Shown here: piece after piece, positions 1 to 9,497 of the stretch
Layout: each line of letters begins with the position of its first letter
Numbering within the stretch: position 1 is the first letter of the stretch
NCBI GenBank assembly: GCA_944321125.1
Contig: CALUKD010000003.1
Span: 62,001-126,000, forward strand
Direction of reading: 5' to 3'
Length of the DNA: 64,000 nt
Source: Candidatus Butyricimonas faecavium
Lineage (GTDB): Bacteria; Bacteroidota; Bacteroidia; Bacteroidales; Marinifilaceae
Notes under the pieces: generated by a model
What the model saw: the letters and a program-made list of their open reading frames with translations, nothing else
Told to the model about the DNA's origin: nothing
The model's database searches: none
Made by a program: the position numbers and the translations under genes

Positions 1-17
1 ACTCGATGAATAATTGC

Positions 18-25
18 TATTTTTG
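18..25 (+). promoter_or_regulatory. Possible -7 promoter box before the first glycosyltransferase
   Basis: TATTTTTG matches the Bacteroidota -7 consensus TAnnTTTG and lies 18 bases before the ATG at 44. The -33 region would fall outside the window, so the match is only half a promoter and could be chance. An operon continuing from upstream is equally possible. Confidence 0.25.
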
Positions 26-43
26 TTTATCAAGAATTGAATT

Positions 44-1171
44 ATGAAAGTGTTCATGTTATCAAATCCCGCCGCGATACATACTCAACGTTGGGTAAGT
101 GCGTTGGCTAAGCGGGGTGTGGAGATTATGTTATACAGTTTTTATCCTTGTGAAAAGGTTGACTATTATAGGGGGATTAAGCATGTGCAGGTAAGATCGT
201 TCTGTCAATCACGTGATAGTAAGGGAATCAAGGGTTTTATTTTGATTAAATTGTTTACTTATTATCGGGCGTTGATAAAAGACATCAGAAATTCCATTCA
301 AACATTTCATCCGGATATAGTTCATGCTCATTATTTATCGGATAATGGTTTATTTGGAGCTTTGGCGGGGTTCCATCCTTTCGTTGTTTCGGCATGGGGG
401 ACAGATGTATATGACTATCCCCGCCGTTCATGGAGTAGAGCTTGTGTAATTAGATATATATTGAAAAAGGCGGATCGGGTTTTGTCGACAAGCCACGTGA
501 TGGCTCGGGAGCTTGCAAGATATACTGGTAAAAAGCAAATCTCTGTTACCCCATTTGGAGTGGATATGACGTTGTTCAGGAGAGTTTCAGAAAAGCATCA
601 AGAGACAGATCGGTTTGTGTTCGGTATTGTGAAAACTTTGGAATATGGGTATGGAATAGATACGTTGATTGATGCCTTTGCTTTGTTGTGTACACGACGA
701 CCGGATTTAAACTTATATTTGCGGATTGTGGGAGAGGGAAGCGAAAAAGAAAAATTGCAGTTGCAAGCCATAAATTTGGGACTGGCAGAAAGAATCGTAT
801 TTGAAGGAAAGATTGCCCATGATCATTTACCGGAGGTTATCAGGTCTTTTGATGTATTCGTGGCGCTTTCCCGGGCAGAGAGTTTCGGGGTTGCTGTAGT
901 GGAGGCAATGGCCGTAGGATGTCCAGTTGTTGTATCAGATGCTCCGGGGTTTACCGAAATTGTGAAATCGGGAGAATCCGGGCTTATCGTTAAACGAGAG
1001 AATCCACAACAAGCATCAGAAGCAATGGAAATTCTGGTAAATGATGATGCATTACGGACTATCTTAGCTCAAAATGGAGAAAAAAGAGTTCGGGAGTTAT
1101 ATGATTGGGATAAGAATGTGGAAGATATGATAGAAATATATCAAGAAATCGTGGAGGAAAGAAATGTTTAA
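44..1171 (+). CDS. Glycosyltransferase family 4 (GT-B fold)
   Basis: This 375-residue protein has the two-Rossmann GT-B layout of family 4 transferases. The N-terminal acceptor half ends near residue 175. The donor half carries the typical signature ESFGVAVVEAMAVGCPVVVS, with the E-x7-E pair that binds the nucleotide sugar. No membrane segment or signal peptide is visible, so it probably acts at the cytoplasmic face of the inner membrane, adding a sugar to a lipid-linked polysaccharide precursor. Its last 8 bases overlap the flippase gene, which indicates translational coupling. The exact sugar and linkage cannot be read from the sequence. Confidence 0.88.
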   Translation: MKVFMLSNPAAIHTQRWVSALAKRGVEIMLYSFYPCEKVDYYRGIKHVQVRSFCQSRDSKGIKGFILIKLFTYYRALIKDIRNSIQTFHPDIVHAHYLSDNGLFGALAGFHPFVVSAWGTDVYDYPRRSWSRACVIRYILKKADRVLSTSHVMARELARYTGKKQISVTPFGVDMTLFRRVSEKHQETDRFVFGIVKTLEYGYGIDTLIDAFALLCTRRPDLNLYLRIVGEGSEKEKLQLQAINLGLAERIVFEGKIAHDHLPEVIRSFDVFVALSRAESFGVAVVEAMAVGCPVVVSDAPGFTEIVKSGESGLIVKRENPQQASEAMEILVNDDALRTILAQNGEKRVRELYDWDKNVEDMIEIYQEIVEERNV

Positions 1172-2693
1172 AGATATAAAGCAAGTCATGAAAGATTCGA
1201 TACTTTACGGTATCGGAAATGTGGCCGTCAAGCTTGTCGGTTTTATTCTGATTCCTCTTTATACGGATGCCGAATATTTTTCTACTGCTGATTACGGGTT
1301 GATGGGGTTATTGGAAGTGACATCACAAATTTTGATTGCGGTGATGGGGCTTTCTTTGTATTCTGGATTGATTCGATGGTATTGGGATGCCGAATACCGG
1401 GATAAACAAAAGGCTGTTTTTTTCACAACATTGTTGTTTACAATACTGACTTCTTTTTGTATCGGGAGTGTGTTGTGGTTAAATGTTGGCGAGTTATCGG
1501 CATTATTGGTACAGCAAGAAGGATATTCTTTGGGAGGGGAACTTCCATATATTCTTCAATTACTGATATTGACTTCTATGTTGGGGGCTATTGTTGAAGT
1601 TCCACAAAATTTATTGCGTTTACAACGTAAGCCTATCTATTATTCGTTAACGAATATCGTAAGATTGTTTGTAACATTAGTTTTGACGATTTATTTTACA
1701 ATTTCTTTACACCGGGGAGTATCGGGGGTGTATGAGGCCCAATTAGTAGGTATAGTTATACAATTACTTATGGTATTGCCATTGGTTATTAAGAATAGTT
1801 CTTGTCGAGTAGACCGAAAGTGTATAATACAATTGTTGACATATAGTTATCCGTTAGTTTTTCCCGCAATAGTCGGAAGTTTACTTACTGTTTTTGACCG
1901 TTATATAATAAATCATTTTCAGGGATTGGATGATGTTGGTTTTTATAGTTTGGGTTATAAAGTAGGGAATACTCTTAAAGTTTTTGTTGTGACGTCCGTG
2001 CAATTGGCTTTAACACCTTTGTTGATGAAGAAAATAAATGATCCGGATAATAAACAATTTTATTCAAAAGTATTGACTTATTTCTCTTTTGGTCTGATGT
2101 TTTGTGCCTTAGGGTTGAATCTGTTTTCGCGGGAGGGAATTATTTGGGTGACAACTAATCCGGATTATATAGAAGCACTTTACGTCATACCTTTCGTGAC
2201 CTATGCTATTTTTTTCAGCATGATGCGGGAATGTTGTATGATCGGGTTGCAAATTATGAAGAAAACTAAAATTATAAGTTATGTTATAGTTGGTATTACC
2301 ATATTGAACTTTTTCTTGAATATGCTACTAGTGCCTTCAATGGGAATGTACGGGGCAGCTTTGTCTACAATGATAGTTCAAGTAATCTCGTGGTTGGTGT
2401 GTTATATATTTGCTCAACAGTATTACCCTATTCCCTATGAGTTGTCGAAAGTGGGAAAGGTGCTTGTTGTGGGAACGGTATTATATCTAATAGGTGTGTT
2501 ATTTAATGATACAGCTATTGGGATAAGTATATTGATTAAATTAGTTATTTTGATTGGATATCCGTTTTTGTTGTATAAATGGCATTTTTACGATAAGGAT
2601 GAGTGGAATAATTTAAAAGGTGCTTGGAAGAAATGGTCAGATCTAAAGCGTTTGAAAGAAAACGTGAAAAATGTAAAATACCGGGAATCATAA
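1164..2693 (+). CDS. Polysaccharide flippase (Wzx / MATE-like O-antigen exporter)
   Basis: This 509-residue, very hydrophobic protein has about 12-14 predicted membrane segments. It starts with an amphipathic stretch and a glycine-rich first helix, as seen in Wzx/RfbX flippases. Such proteins move undecaprenyl-pyrophosphate-linked oligosaccharides across the inner membrane. It overlaps the upstream glycosyltransferase by 8 bases and sits in a cluster of sugar-modifying genes, which supports this role. The C-terminal tail is short, basic and cytoplasmic. No Wzy polymerase was recognised in the window, so the polymerase is presumably encoded to the left or the product is a short oligosaccharide. 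Confidence 0.87.
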   Translation: MFKDIKQVMKDSILYGIGNVAVKLVGFILIPLYTDAEYFSTADYGLMGLLEVTSQILIAVMGLSLYSGLIRWYWDAEYRDKQKAVFFTTLLFTILTSFCIGSVLWLNVGELSALLVQQEGYSLGGELPYILQLLILTSMLGAIVEVPQNLLRLQRKPIYYSLTNIVRLFVTLVLTIYFTISLHRGVSGVYEAQLVGIVIQLLMVLPLVIKNSSCRVDRKCIIQLLTYSYPLVFPAIVGSLLTVFDRYIINHFQGLDDVGFYSLGYKVGNTLKVFVVTSVQLALTPLLMKKINDPDNKQFYSKVLTYFSFGLMFCALGLNLFSREGIIWVTTNPDYIEALYVIPFVTYAIFFSMMRECCMIGLQIMKKTKIISYVIVGITILNFFLNMLLVPSMGMYGAALSTMIVQVISWLVCYIFAQQYYPIPYELSKVGKVLVVGTVLYLIGVLFNDTAIGISILIKLVILIGYPFLLYKWHFYDKDEWNNLKGAWKKWSDLKRLKENVKNVKYRES

Positions 2694-2700
2694 GGTTATT

Positions 2701-2730
2701 TTTCATGCCGGGTGAAATTGATTATATTTG
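2701..2730 (+). promoter_or_regulatory. Possible Bacteroidota-type promoter
   Basis: TATATTTG at 2723-2730 fits TAnnTTTG. TTTC at 2701-2704 lies 18 bases upstream as a near match to the TTTG -33 box. The start codon follows at 2752. This suggests that the asparagine-synthase-like gene can be transcribed separately from the two genes before it. Confidence 0.4.
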
Positions 2731-2751
2731 TGAGAATCTTAAAATGGACAA

Positions 2752-4206
2752 ATGATGGAAGCAGAGCTTTTTAACAGACAGTATATAATTTCGAGAAAAG
2801 AATTGGCTCTAGACGGGTGGAAACAGTTTTTGTTTGATAATTATCATGTTTACGTGCATCCTAATCTGGATTATGTACATCAGGATGGAGAACATTTGTC
2901 CGTGGCAGTATTGGGCTATCTGTTTGACTATCGGAATACTGAATATACAAATGAAGATATTGTAAAAGGACTATCGGAATCTGTTGATGTGGAAGATTTG
3001 ATGCGGCAACTGGATCAATATTGCGGTCATTTTATTGTACTTTGCAAAGATATCGCAGGGGTAAAAATAATACCGGATGCTTGTGCGCAGCGAATCCTTT
3101 ATTATAAGGATTCTTTTGATGTTTTTGCCTCTCAAGTGAAATTAATAGAACATTTTTTTCCTTTAGAAGATGTTGTAGACCCGGAGGCAAAAGCATTTTT
3201 TAATTCATCGATTTATAAATATCGATTATACGCGATCTCTAATAAGACTTGGAAACAAGGCATATTTCGTTTAATGGCAAATACCTATTTGGATGTGACG
3301 GCATGTAAAGTCGTGCGTTCTTTCCCGGTACGGCCTATTCAGAGACAAGTTTTGCAGGATGTTGTGGAACAGGTGATTCCGATGTTTAAAGGATATATCG
3401 AGGCGATAGCGAAGCGTTATAAAAGAGTAGTGATCCCCGTGACGGCAGGCTTTGATAGCCGAATGGTTTTTGCTGCCAGCCTTGGTTTGAAAGAGTGTAC
3501 TTATTTTATTTATAAACATCCTTCTTTTAAAGAAAACCACCCGGATCTGGTCATTCCTAAAAAGTTGACAGAATTGGTTGGGAAATCATTTCAAGTGTTC
3601 CGGTATTCGACAGAGGTCGATCCTGTTTTGAAAGAAATATATAAGAATAGTGTTGATTATGCCAGAGATCGGACAGCGGCAATGATTCTTTCGGGGAACG
3701 GAACTTATTTTAAGGATGCGATAATGTTAAATGGTAATTTAGGAGAGATTGCCCGTAGCTATTATAATTATACCGAGAACGTGTCGGGAAGGGAACTTGC
3801 GGCATTGATGGAGTGTAGAAACTATCCTTATGCCGTACGGGAATTGCAAGCATGGTATGATACGAATCATCCTCTTTTTAAAGCAAGTCATTTAAATACG
3901 CTGGATATGTTGTTTTGGGAGTTGGATTGGGGGCCTTCGACTGCACAGTCAAAACAGGAGTGTTGGATTGCTTCGGAAGTTTGCTCGCCGTTTAATTCTC
4001 GGATAATGTTGACAACATTGCTGGGTGCCGATGCAAAGTATCGAGTAAAAGAGTCTTGCCAGGTATTTAGAGAAGTGATTAATTGTTTTGCGGGTCAAAC
4101 AATAGATTTGCCCGTGAATCCGACTAGGAAGCATAAAATTATAGCCATGATGAAATGGTTGGGTATTTATTTACCTTACCGGAAGTTTCGGATGAATGTG
4201 CGTTAA
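2752..4206 (+). CDS. Degenerate asparagine-synthase-like protein
   Basis: This 484-residue soluble protein resembles class II asparagine synthetases in plan: a beta-rich N-terminal half, then a PP-loop ATPase-like half. The ATP-binding loop reads TAGFDSR at residues 231-237 where true enzymes have SGGLDSS. The protein begins MMEAEL rather than Met-Cys-Gly, so the glutamine-hydrolysing nucleophile is absent. It probably uses another nitrogen donor or a different nucleophile, or is a non-catalytic relative. Its place between the flippase and a glycosyltransferase suggests that it modifies a sugar or a uronic acid carboxyl group. The family call is moderately secure and the function is open. ATG codons occur at 2752 and 2755. 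Confidence 0.6.
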   Translation: MMEAELFNRQYIISRKELALDGWKQFLFDNYHVYVHPNLDYVHQDGEHLSVAVLGYLFDYRNTEYTNEDIVKGLSESVDVEDLMRQLDQYCGHFIVLCKDIAGVKIIPDACAQRILYYKDSFDVFASQVKLIEHFFPLEDVVDPEAKAFFNSSIYKYRLYAISNKTWKQGIFRLMANTYLDVTACKVVRSFPVRPIQRQVLQDVVEQVIPMFKGYIEAIAKRYKRVVIPVTAGFDSRMVFAASLGLKECTYFIYKHPSFKENHPDLVIPKKLTELVGKSFQVFRYSTEVDPVLKEIYKNSVDYARDRTAAMILSGNGTYFKDAIMLNGNLGEIARSYYNYTENVSGRELAALMECRNYPYAVRELQAWYDTNHPLFKASHLNTLDMLFWELDWGPSTAQSKQECWIASEVCSPFNSRIMLTTLLGADAKYRVKESCQVFREVINCFAGQTIDLPVNPTRKHKIIAMMKWLGIYLPYRKFRMNVR

Positions 4207-4243
4207 TGTATTTATTTGAATAATTGAATAATATTTTCAGAGC

Positions 4244-5407
4244 ATGAAAATACTAATGGTTTTAGAGAACCAGTTCCCGGATGATGAACGGGTTGAGAAA
4301 GAGGCGTTATCTTTAATGAAAGTCGGATACGAAGTTCATTTGTTGTGTGCGACGCTTAAAAAAGAATGTGTTGGGAATGAAAATTATAAAGGAATCAAAT
4401 TACACAGGGTGTTGTCGACACCTTTCCTGTATAATAAAGCGAAGATTGCTTGTCTGCGCTTGCCTTTCTATTTTATGTTTTGGAAAAAACAGGTCGGGAA
4501 TTTATTGCGGACAGAGACGTTTGATGTGATTCATATACATGACCTACCCTTGGCTGAAGTTGGATATTGGGCCAAAAAGAAATTCGGGATAAAATTTGTT
4601 CTGGATAGTCATGAGAATTATCCTTATATGTTGGATATGGCTCCTTACACAAAAGGGATAGCTGGAAAATTGATGTATTCTTTTGATGCTTGGAAACGCT
4701 ATGAGCGGGAGATGATAGCCAAGGCAGATATTGTTATTACAGTATGTAAAGAGATGTCTGACCGGATGAATGATTTGGTTCCACGGACATATTATCACGT
4801 GGACAACACGATTAGTATGGAGTTGTTTCCTCGTCCGGAGCCACACCCGGTGGCAGCAGGAAAGATGCGTTTACTCTATGTTGGGGGAATCACTTATCAC
4901 CGGGGATTACAAAATGTGATCAAGGGATTGGCATTGATAAAGGATAAGTCTAAGTACAGTCTTGATATATATGGAAAAGGGGCTTATGCCGGAGAGATAA
5001 GGGATTTGGTATTAGCACTTGGTTTAGAAGATATGGTACATTTCCCCGGGTATTTGAAGTTTCCGGCAGAAGCTGTTAAGATGTGCGCCTATTCTTTGGG
5101 AGTAATATCGAACCTGCGTTCGGTACAGACCGACTGCTCTTCTCCGAATAAGATATACCAGTATTTTTATTACGGTTTGCCCGTGCTGGTGAGCGATATG
5201 AATAGTGTTGGGAATATTGTACGTGGGCATCAAGTTGGAGTCGTATATAAAGATGATTCTCCGGAGGACTGTGCCCGGAAATTGGAACAGCTGGTAACTT
5301 TGGATTTGGAAGATATGGCAATTCGGGCTCACAAATTATGTTTGGAGCAATATAATTGGGATATTTCTGTTAAACAGTTAATAGCAGCTTACGAATCTAT
5401 TCGTTGA
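4244..5407 (+). CDS. Glycosyltransferase family 4 (GT-B fold)
   Basis: This 387-residue GT-B transferase has an acceptor domain over the first half or so, with the motif IHIHDLPLAEV, and a nucleotide-sugar domain after it. The donor half shows LYVGGITYHRGLQNVI and the segment SPNKIYQYFYYGLPVLVSDM, typical of family 4 enzymes. Here the usual E-x7-E region is divergent. It probably adds one sugar to the lipid-linked precursor in the cytoplasm. It is the last plus-strand gene of the cluster, and its 3' end overlaps the convergent epimerase gene by 19 bases. Sugar specificity is unknown. Confidence 0.86.
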   Translation: MKILMVLENQFPDDERVEKEALSLMKVGYEVHLLCATLKKECVGNENYKGIKLHRVLSTPFLYNKAKIACLRLPFYFMFWKKQVGNLLRTETFDVIHIHDLPLAEVGYWAKKKFGIKFVLDSHENYPYMLDMAPYTKGIAGKLMYSFDAWKRYEREMIAKADIVITVCKEMSDRMNDLVPRTYYHVDNTISMELFPRPEPHPVAAGKMRLLYVGGITYHRGLQNVIKGLALIKDKSKYSLDIYGKGAYAGEIRDLVLALGLEDMVHFPGYLKFPAEAVKMCAYSLGVISNLRSVQTDCSSPNKIYQYFYYGLPVLVSDMNSVGNIVRGHQVGVVYKDDSPEDCARKLEQLVTLDLEDMAIRAHKLCLEQYNWDISVKQLIAAYESIR

Positions 5408-6465
5408 AGTTCCCGGATAATAATATGTCCAGCTTGTCCATCTCCGTACAAAGGAGAGGAAAAAACATCTTTTGTTGTATGTTTAAGTTGCTTGTAATTG
5501 TTTAAAATATCTTCGTATCTCCAACCCGTAATGATATTGGCTCCTTGTTCAACCAGTTCAACCCATTCTGTTTCAGTTCGGAGAGTGATACAGTATTTTT
5601 TGAAAAAATAGGCTTCTTTTTGTAATCCCCCACTATCCGTGGCAACAAGAGAACAGTGTTTTAGCAAATAAACCATCTCTAGATAGCCCACGGGGTCTAC
5701 GAGCTGGAGGCGGGTTTGTTTAAAATTGAAATTCAACTCTTGTAATTTTTTACGGGTACGGGGATGAATAGGAATAACGATAGGTATTTCCCGTGCAATT
5801 TCTTCAAGAGCAGCGATGATAGATTGTAAACGTTCGGGAGAATCCGTGTTTTCAGCCCGGTGCAAAGTAGCTAAAATGAAATGTTCCGGAAGTGAAAAAT
5901 TAGGGCATTTGGCTTTATTTGCATAAAATAGAGCGGCGTCTTGCATGACATCACCACAATTTAATAATGTACAAGGAAATTGTTTAAAGCCTTCTTGATA
6001 TAAGTTTTTAATAGCCTGTTCTGTGGGACAAAACAATACGGAACTTATCCTATCCGTGAGAATTCGGTTTATCTCTTCCGGCATATTCATATTGTATGAA
6101 CGTAGTCCGGCCTCGATGTGTGCGACCCGAATATGTAATTTACTTGCTGCTAAGGCTCCGGCCAGTGTAGAATTTGTATCCCCGTAAACAATCACCCAAT
6201 TCGGCTGTTCCGCTAATAGGATAGATTCAATCTTTTCGAGCATCTGGCCCGTCATTGCTCCATGCCTCATTCCGTTGACATTCAAATTATAGTTGGGTTT
6301 GGGTATACACATCTCTTCAAAGAAAATATCAGACATATTCGTGTCAAAATGTTGTCCCGTGTGAACGATAACTTCCTGTACATCCGGGAAACTGCTGATG
6401 GCTCGACTGACCACGGCTGCTTTTATGAATTGAGGGCGTGCGCCTATGATAGTAACTATTTTCAT
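5389..6465 (-). CDS. wecB: Non-hydrolysing UDP-GlcNAc 2-epimerase family (WecB/WbpI type)
   Basis: This 358-residue cytoplasmic enzyme inverts C2 of a UDP-N-acetyl sugar. It starts MKIVTIIGARPQFIKAA. The GARPQFIKAA form is typical of the WbpI/WlbD branch, which epimerises UDP-diacetamido-glucuronic acid, whereas classical WecB has GTRPEAIK. Other family landmarks are VYGDTNST, HIEAGLRS, MPEEINR and SGGLQKEA near the C-terminus. An aminotransferase and an acetyltransferase matching the same pathway lie at the far end of this minus-strand run, which favours the WbpI reading. Plain WecB activity giving UDP-ManNAc remains possible. The start is 8 bases after the GT2 gene, consistent with one transcript. 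Confidence 0.87.
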   Translation of the reverse strand: MKIVTIIGARPQFIKAAVVSRAISSFPDVQEVIVHTGQHFDTNMSDIFFEEMCIPKPNYNLNVNGMRHGAMTGQMLEKIESILLAEQPNWVIVYGDTNSTLAGALAASKLHIRVAHIEAGLRSYNMNMPEEINRILTDRISSVLFCPTEQAIKNLYQEGFKQFPCTLLNCGDVMQDAALFYANKAKCPNFSLPEHFILATLHRAENTDSPERLQSIIAALEEIAREIPIVIPIHPRTRKKLQELNFNFKQTRLQLVDPVGYLEMVYLLKHCSLVATDSGGLQKEAYFFKKYCITLRTETEWVELVEQGANIITGWRYEDILNNYKQLKHTTKDVFSSPLYGDGQAGHIIIRELQRIDS

Positions 6466-6473
6466 GTGGTGAA

Positions 6474-7514
6474 TTATGATTTCTTATTTCCGTAATAATT
6501 TTTTGAGAATCCTTTTACTTCCTTTCCAAGTAAGGCATTCCAACTCCCCCAGAGTAATCCGAAGCCATAAGCGAAGACTTGGATGAGCAGAGTGATGATG
6601 GAGAGAAAGGCAACAGTGATGTTCCTGTATCTGAAAAGTGACTGCAAGAAAGCGAACAGGCAAACGAATATTAAGCCGTAGCCAACAATATTCCATAAGA
6701 AATGTACAGGAGGATAGTGTTGTCCTGTGAAAAAGGTACATATTTCTAGTGTGATTAATCCTATGATTAATAGGGCCGGAAGCAGATGAATCGGTTTTAA
6801 CGTATGTGGATGGCGTCGAGATAAATTAATCCGTGCAACTCCCCAGTTAAAGATTTGACGGAAGAACTTGGGTATACTTGTGCGGCGTTTATGATATACA
6901 TAAGCATCTGCGATTAGCCCCACTTTAAAATCGGCATTGTATATTCGCATGGAATAATCCATATCCTGACCATGACGTAACCCTCCCATGCCTCCAATCG
7001 TGTCATATACTCTTCTGGATATTCCCATGTTGAAACTTCTAGGGTAGAAACGACCCACGTGCTTTTTATTTCCCCTGGTTCCTCCTGTTCCGATAAATGA
7101 GGTCATCGAGTAATTAATAGCTTTCAGTAGAGGGGAAAAAGAGGGATGACAGGTGTCCGGGCCTCCGAATGCGTCATAATGATGTTCATTTTGAGTCTTT
7201 TCGATTTCAGTCAACCATTGAGGAGGAAACATACAATCGGAATCTACAAAAATGAAATACTCGCCTTGGGCTTTACTCATACCTTGATTTCTGGCTGCTC
7301 CAGGACCTTGATTTTGCTGGTATATGGCTCGTATTTGAAGTCCGCTGGCAGAATGATATTGTTCGATGAATTCCTTGAATCCATCTTTCGAACCGTCATC
7401 CACAAACAATAGTTCGAAAAGACTTCGATCCCCTTCGAGCTTTTCTGCACTTTCAAGGAGTTCTTTCACTTCTTCCAAGCGATTATATACTGCAATAATG
7501 ATGGAGTATTTCAT
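6474..7514 (-). CDS. Glycosyltransferase family 2 with C-terminal membrane segments
   Basis: This 346-residue protein has an N-terminal GT-A domain (roughly residues 1-230). The motifs are SIIIAVYNR, LFVDDGS, the GPGAARNQG turn and the metal-binding FVDSDC motif. The last third contains three hydrophobic segments that anchor it in the inner membrane. Family 2 enzymes of this shape extend lipid-linked glycans from nucleotide sugars on the cytoplasmic side. It lies 11 bases after the asparagine synthase gene and 8 before the epimerase gene in a tight minus-strand operon. Acceptor and sugar are not predictable. Confidence 0.88.
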   Translation of the reverse strand: MKYSIIIAVYNRLEEVKELLESAEKLEGDRSLFELLFVDDGSKDGFKEFIEQYHSASGLQIRAIYQQNQGPGAARNQGMSKAQGEYFIFVDSDCMFPPQWLTEIEKTQNEHHYDAFGGPDTCHPSFSPLLKAINYSMTSFIGTGGTRGNKKHVGRFYPRSFNMGISRRVYDTIGGMGGLRHGQDMDYSMRIYNADFKVGLIADAYVYHKRRTSIPKFFRQIFNWGVARINLSRRHPHTLKPIHLLPALLIIGLITLEICTFFTGQHYPPVHFLWNIVGYGLIFVCLFAFLQSLFRYRNITVAFLSIITLLIQVFAYGFGLLWGSWNALLGKEVKGFSKNYYGNKKS

Positions 7515-7525
7515 GAATAATTGTT

Positions 7526-9454
7526 TTAATAATAAGCTTTGATGTTATCTTCTACTCGTTTGTGGATGAACTCTTGTTCCCAAATTGCCAGTCCCAAAAT
7601 GATCCAGATAAAATTGTAGTGCCACCGGAGTTTCGGGTTTGCCGGGTAATCCAAAATATAGCGGATATAATTGTAATTGAATATTCCCTGTTTCTCGATA
7701 TACTCTTTTGTAAGGATCTTCTCGGCAGTATCTTTTAAATCTTTCTTGAATTGTAGATACGGGTTAACTGTGAATCCCCATTTCTTTTTCGTGATAATTT
7801 TGGGAGGAAGAAATGGTTTCATGGCTTCCCGGAAAAGATTTTTAGTCTGGTTGTTTTTGATCTTCATCTCCACGGGGAGAGTAAAGCCGAAATCTACCAG
7901 ATCTCGATCAAGGAAAGGAACTCGTTCTTCCACCGAATGGGCCATGGACATCCGATCATTTGTAAGCAAATAATCATTTACCATTTTGGATTGGAATTCA
8001 GCATATAGTACTTGATCCAAGCCGTTATGATGATGTACGGATTCAAAAATTTTATCAAATTCCTTATGTACCTTGAATTGTTCCATTTTTTGTTGTTTTA
8101 GGAACGATTCCGAATAAATATTTTTATAGAACGGAGTATCGAAATCCCATGTGTTGCGCAGGATGAGATAAAAGCGTTCCACGTTTCCGATAGACAGTAA
8201 CATTTGTACTCCCCGTCGATACTCGTCGTAACGTAACGATTTGGAATTATTTTGGAGGCGGAAAATGAAATCTGATTTCCAACGCAATATACGTTGCAGC
8301 CATTGCGGAGTATAATGATGCCAATTTTTGAACGGGTAAATGAATTTATGAATATCATACCCGGCAAATAACTCGTCTCCACCTAATCCTCCGAGAATAA
8401 CTTTCACGGTCGGGTGGACAAAAGCTGACATATTGAATCCTTGTAACAAGTTAATTTTGGGTTCCTCCGCATGCCAGATTACTTTAGGCATTTGTTGCAT
8501 CGGATTCATCGAGAGACTCAAGGTGTGATGATGCGTATGGAAATGATCGGCGATCTGTTGGGCATCAGGAAATTCATCCGTGGGTTCATTGAAACCTAGG
8601 GTAAACGTGTTTATTTCGGGAACACCTAGTTCGTACATTTTTTGTACAATAGTAGAGGAGTCTAGTCCACCCGATAGATACACACCTATTGGAACATCAC
8701 TGATCAACTGGCGTTTTACGGCCTGTTTGATCAATTCGTTCATTTTTTCTTTGGCTTCGTCTTCTGTGATGGATCGATCAATATCTATAGCCAGTTGCCA
8801 GTAGCGTTTTACAGTGAATAATCCGTTTTCAAACACCGCAAAGTGGGCTGGGGGAATACGTTTGATCCCTTCGAAAAGGGTTTCATTTCCTTGTGTATAA
8901 CGCAAGTTCAGGTGTATATGTAAAGCTTTTAAATTTAATTTCCGTTCATATTTCGGGTGCAGGATGATGGATTTTTGTTCGGAACCGAAAACTAATACTC
9001 CGTCTTTTAAGAAATAGTGTAATGGTTTGACTCCGAAATGATCTCGTGCGAGAATTAGGCGGTTATTGTTTTGATCTAATAGGGCAAAAGCAAAAATACC
9101 GTTTAATTTGTTGAATAATTCGGTTCCGTACTCCTCGTAAAGATGAACCAATACCTCCGTGTCGGTGGCGGTATAGAACACGTGTCCCTTGGATTTGAGT
9201 TCTTCACGGATTTCTTCATAATTGTATATTTCCCCGTTAAAAATCACGCAGACACTCTTGTCTTCATTAAAAATAGGTTGATTACCGCAAGTGGAAACGT
9301 CGATAATAGATAAACGCCTATGTCCAAGAGTGAAATCTCGGTAAGTATATATGGATTGATCATCTGGTCCCCGATGTTCAATCGTGGCCAGCATTTCCGA
9401 CATGAGCTGTATATTATCTGTATCCCGTTCGAATATTCCGGCTATTCCACACAT
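7526..9454 (-). CDS. asnB: Glutamine-hydrolysing asparagine synthase family protein
   Basis: This 642-residue class II glutamine amidotransferase / PP-loop enzyme has Met-Cys-Gly at the N-terminus, placing the nucleophile at Cys2. An N-terminal Ntn domain covers about residues 1-200 and contains RLSIID and FNGEIYNY. The synthetase domain carries SGGLDSS at residues 261-267. All key residues appear intact, unlike the neighbour at 2752. The family makes asparagine, but copies inside polysaccharide clusters (for example WbpS of Pseudomonas O-antigen loci) amidate uronic acids. The location between a GT2 and a C5-epimerase-like gene favours sugar amidation. The start is fixed by the Cys2 requirement. 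Confidence 0.9.
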   Translation of the reverse strand: MCGIAGIFERDTDNIQLMSEMLATIEHRGPDDQSIYTYRDFTLGHRRLSIIDVSTCGNQPIFNEDKSVCVIFNGEIYNYEEIREELKSKGHVFYTATDTEVLVHLYEEYGTELFNKLNGIFAFALLDQNNNRLILARDHFGVKPLHYFLKDGVLVFGSEQKSIILHPKYERKLNLKALHIHLNLRYTQGNETLFEGIKRIPPAHFAVFENGLFTVKRYWQLAIDIDRSITEDEAKEKMNELIKQAVKRQLISDVPIGVYLSGGLDSSTIVQKMYELGVPEINTFTLGFNEPTDEFPDAQQIADHFHTHHHTLSLSMNPMQQMPKVIWHAEEPKINLLQGFNMSAFVHPTVKVILGGLGGDELFAGYDIHKFIYPFKNWHHYTPQWLQRILRWKSDFIFRLQNNSKSLRYDEYRRGVQMLLSIGNVERFYLILRNTWDFDTPFYKNIYSESFLKQQKMEQFKVHKEFDKIFESVHHHNGLDQVLYAEFQSKMVNDYLLTNDRMSMAHSVEERVPFLDRDLVDFGFTLPVEMKIKNNQTKNLFREAMKPFLPPKIITKKKWGFTVNPYLQFKKDLKDTAEKILTKEYIEKQGIFNYNYIRYILDYPANPKLRWHYNFIWIILGLAIWEQEFIHKRVEDNIKAYY

Positions 9455-9497
9455 GTTACATGAGTTTGTTTACACAAAAGTATTATTTTTTCCTGTT

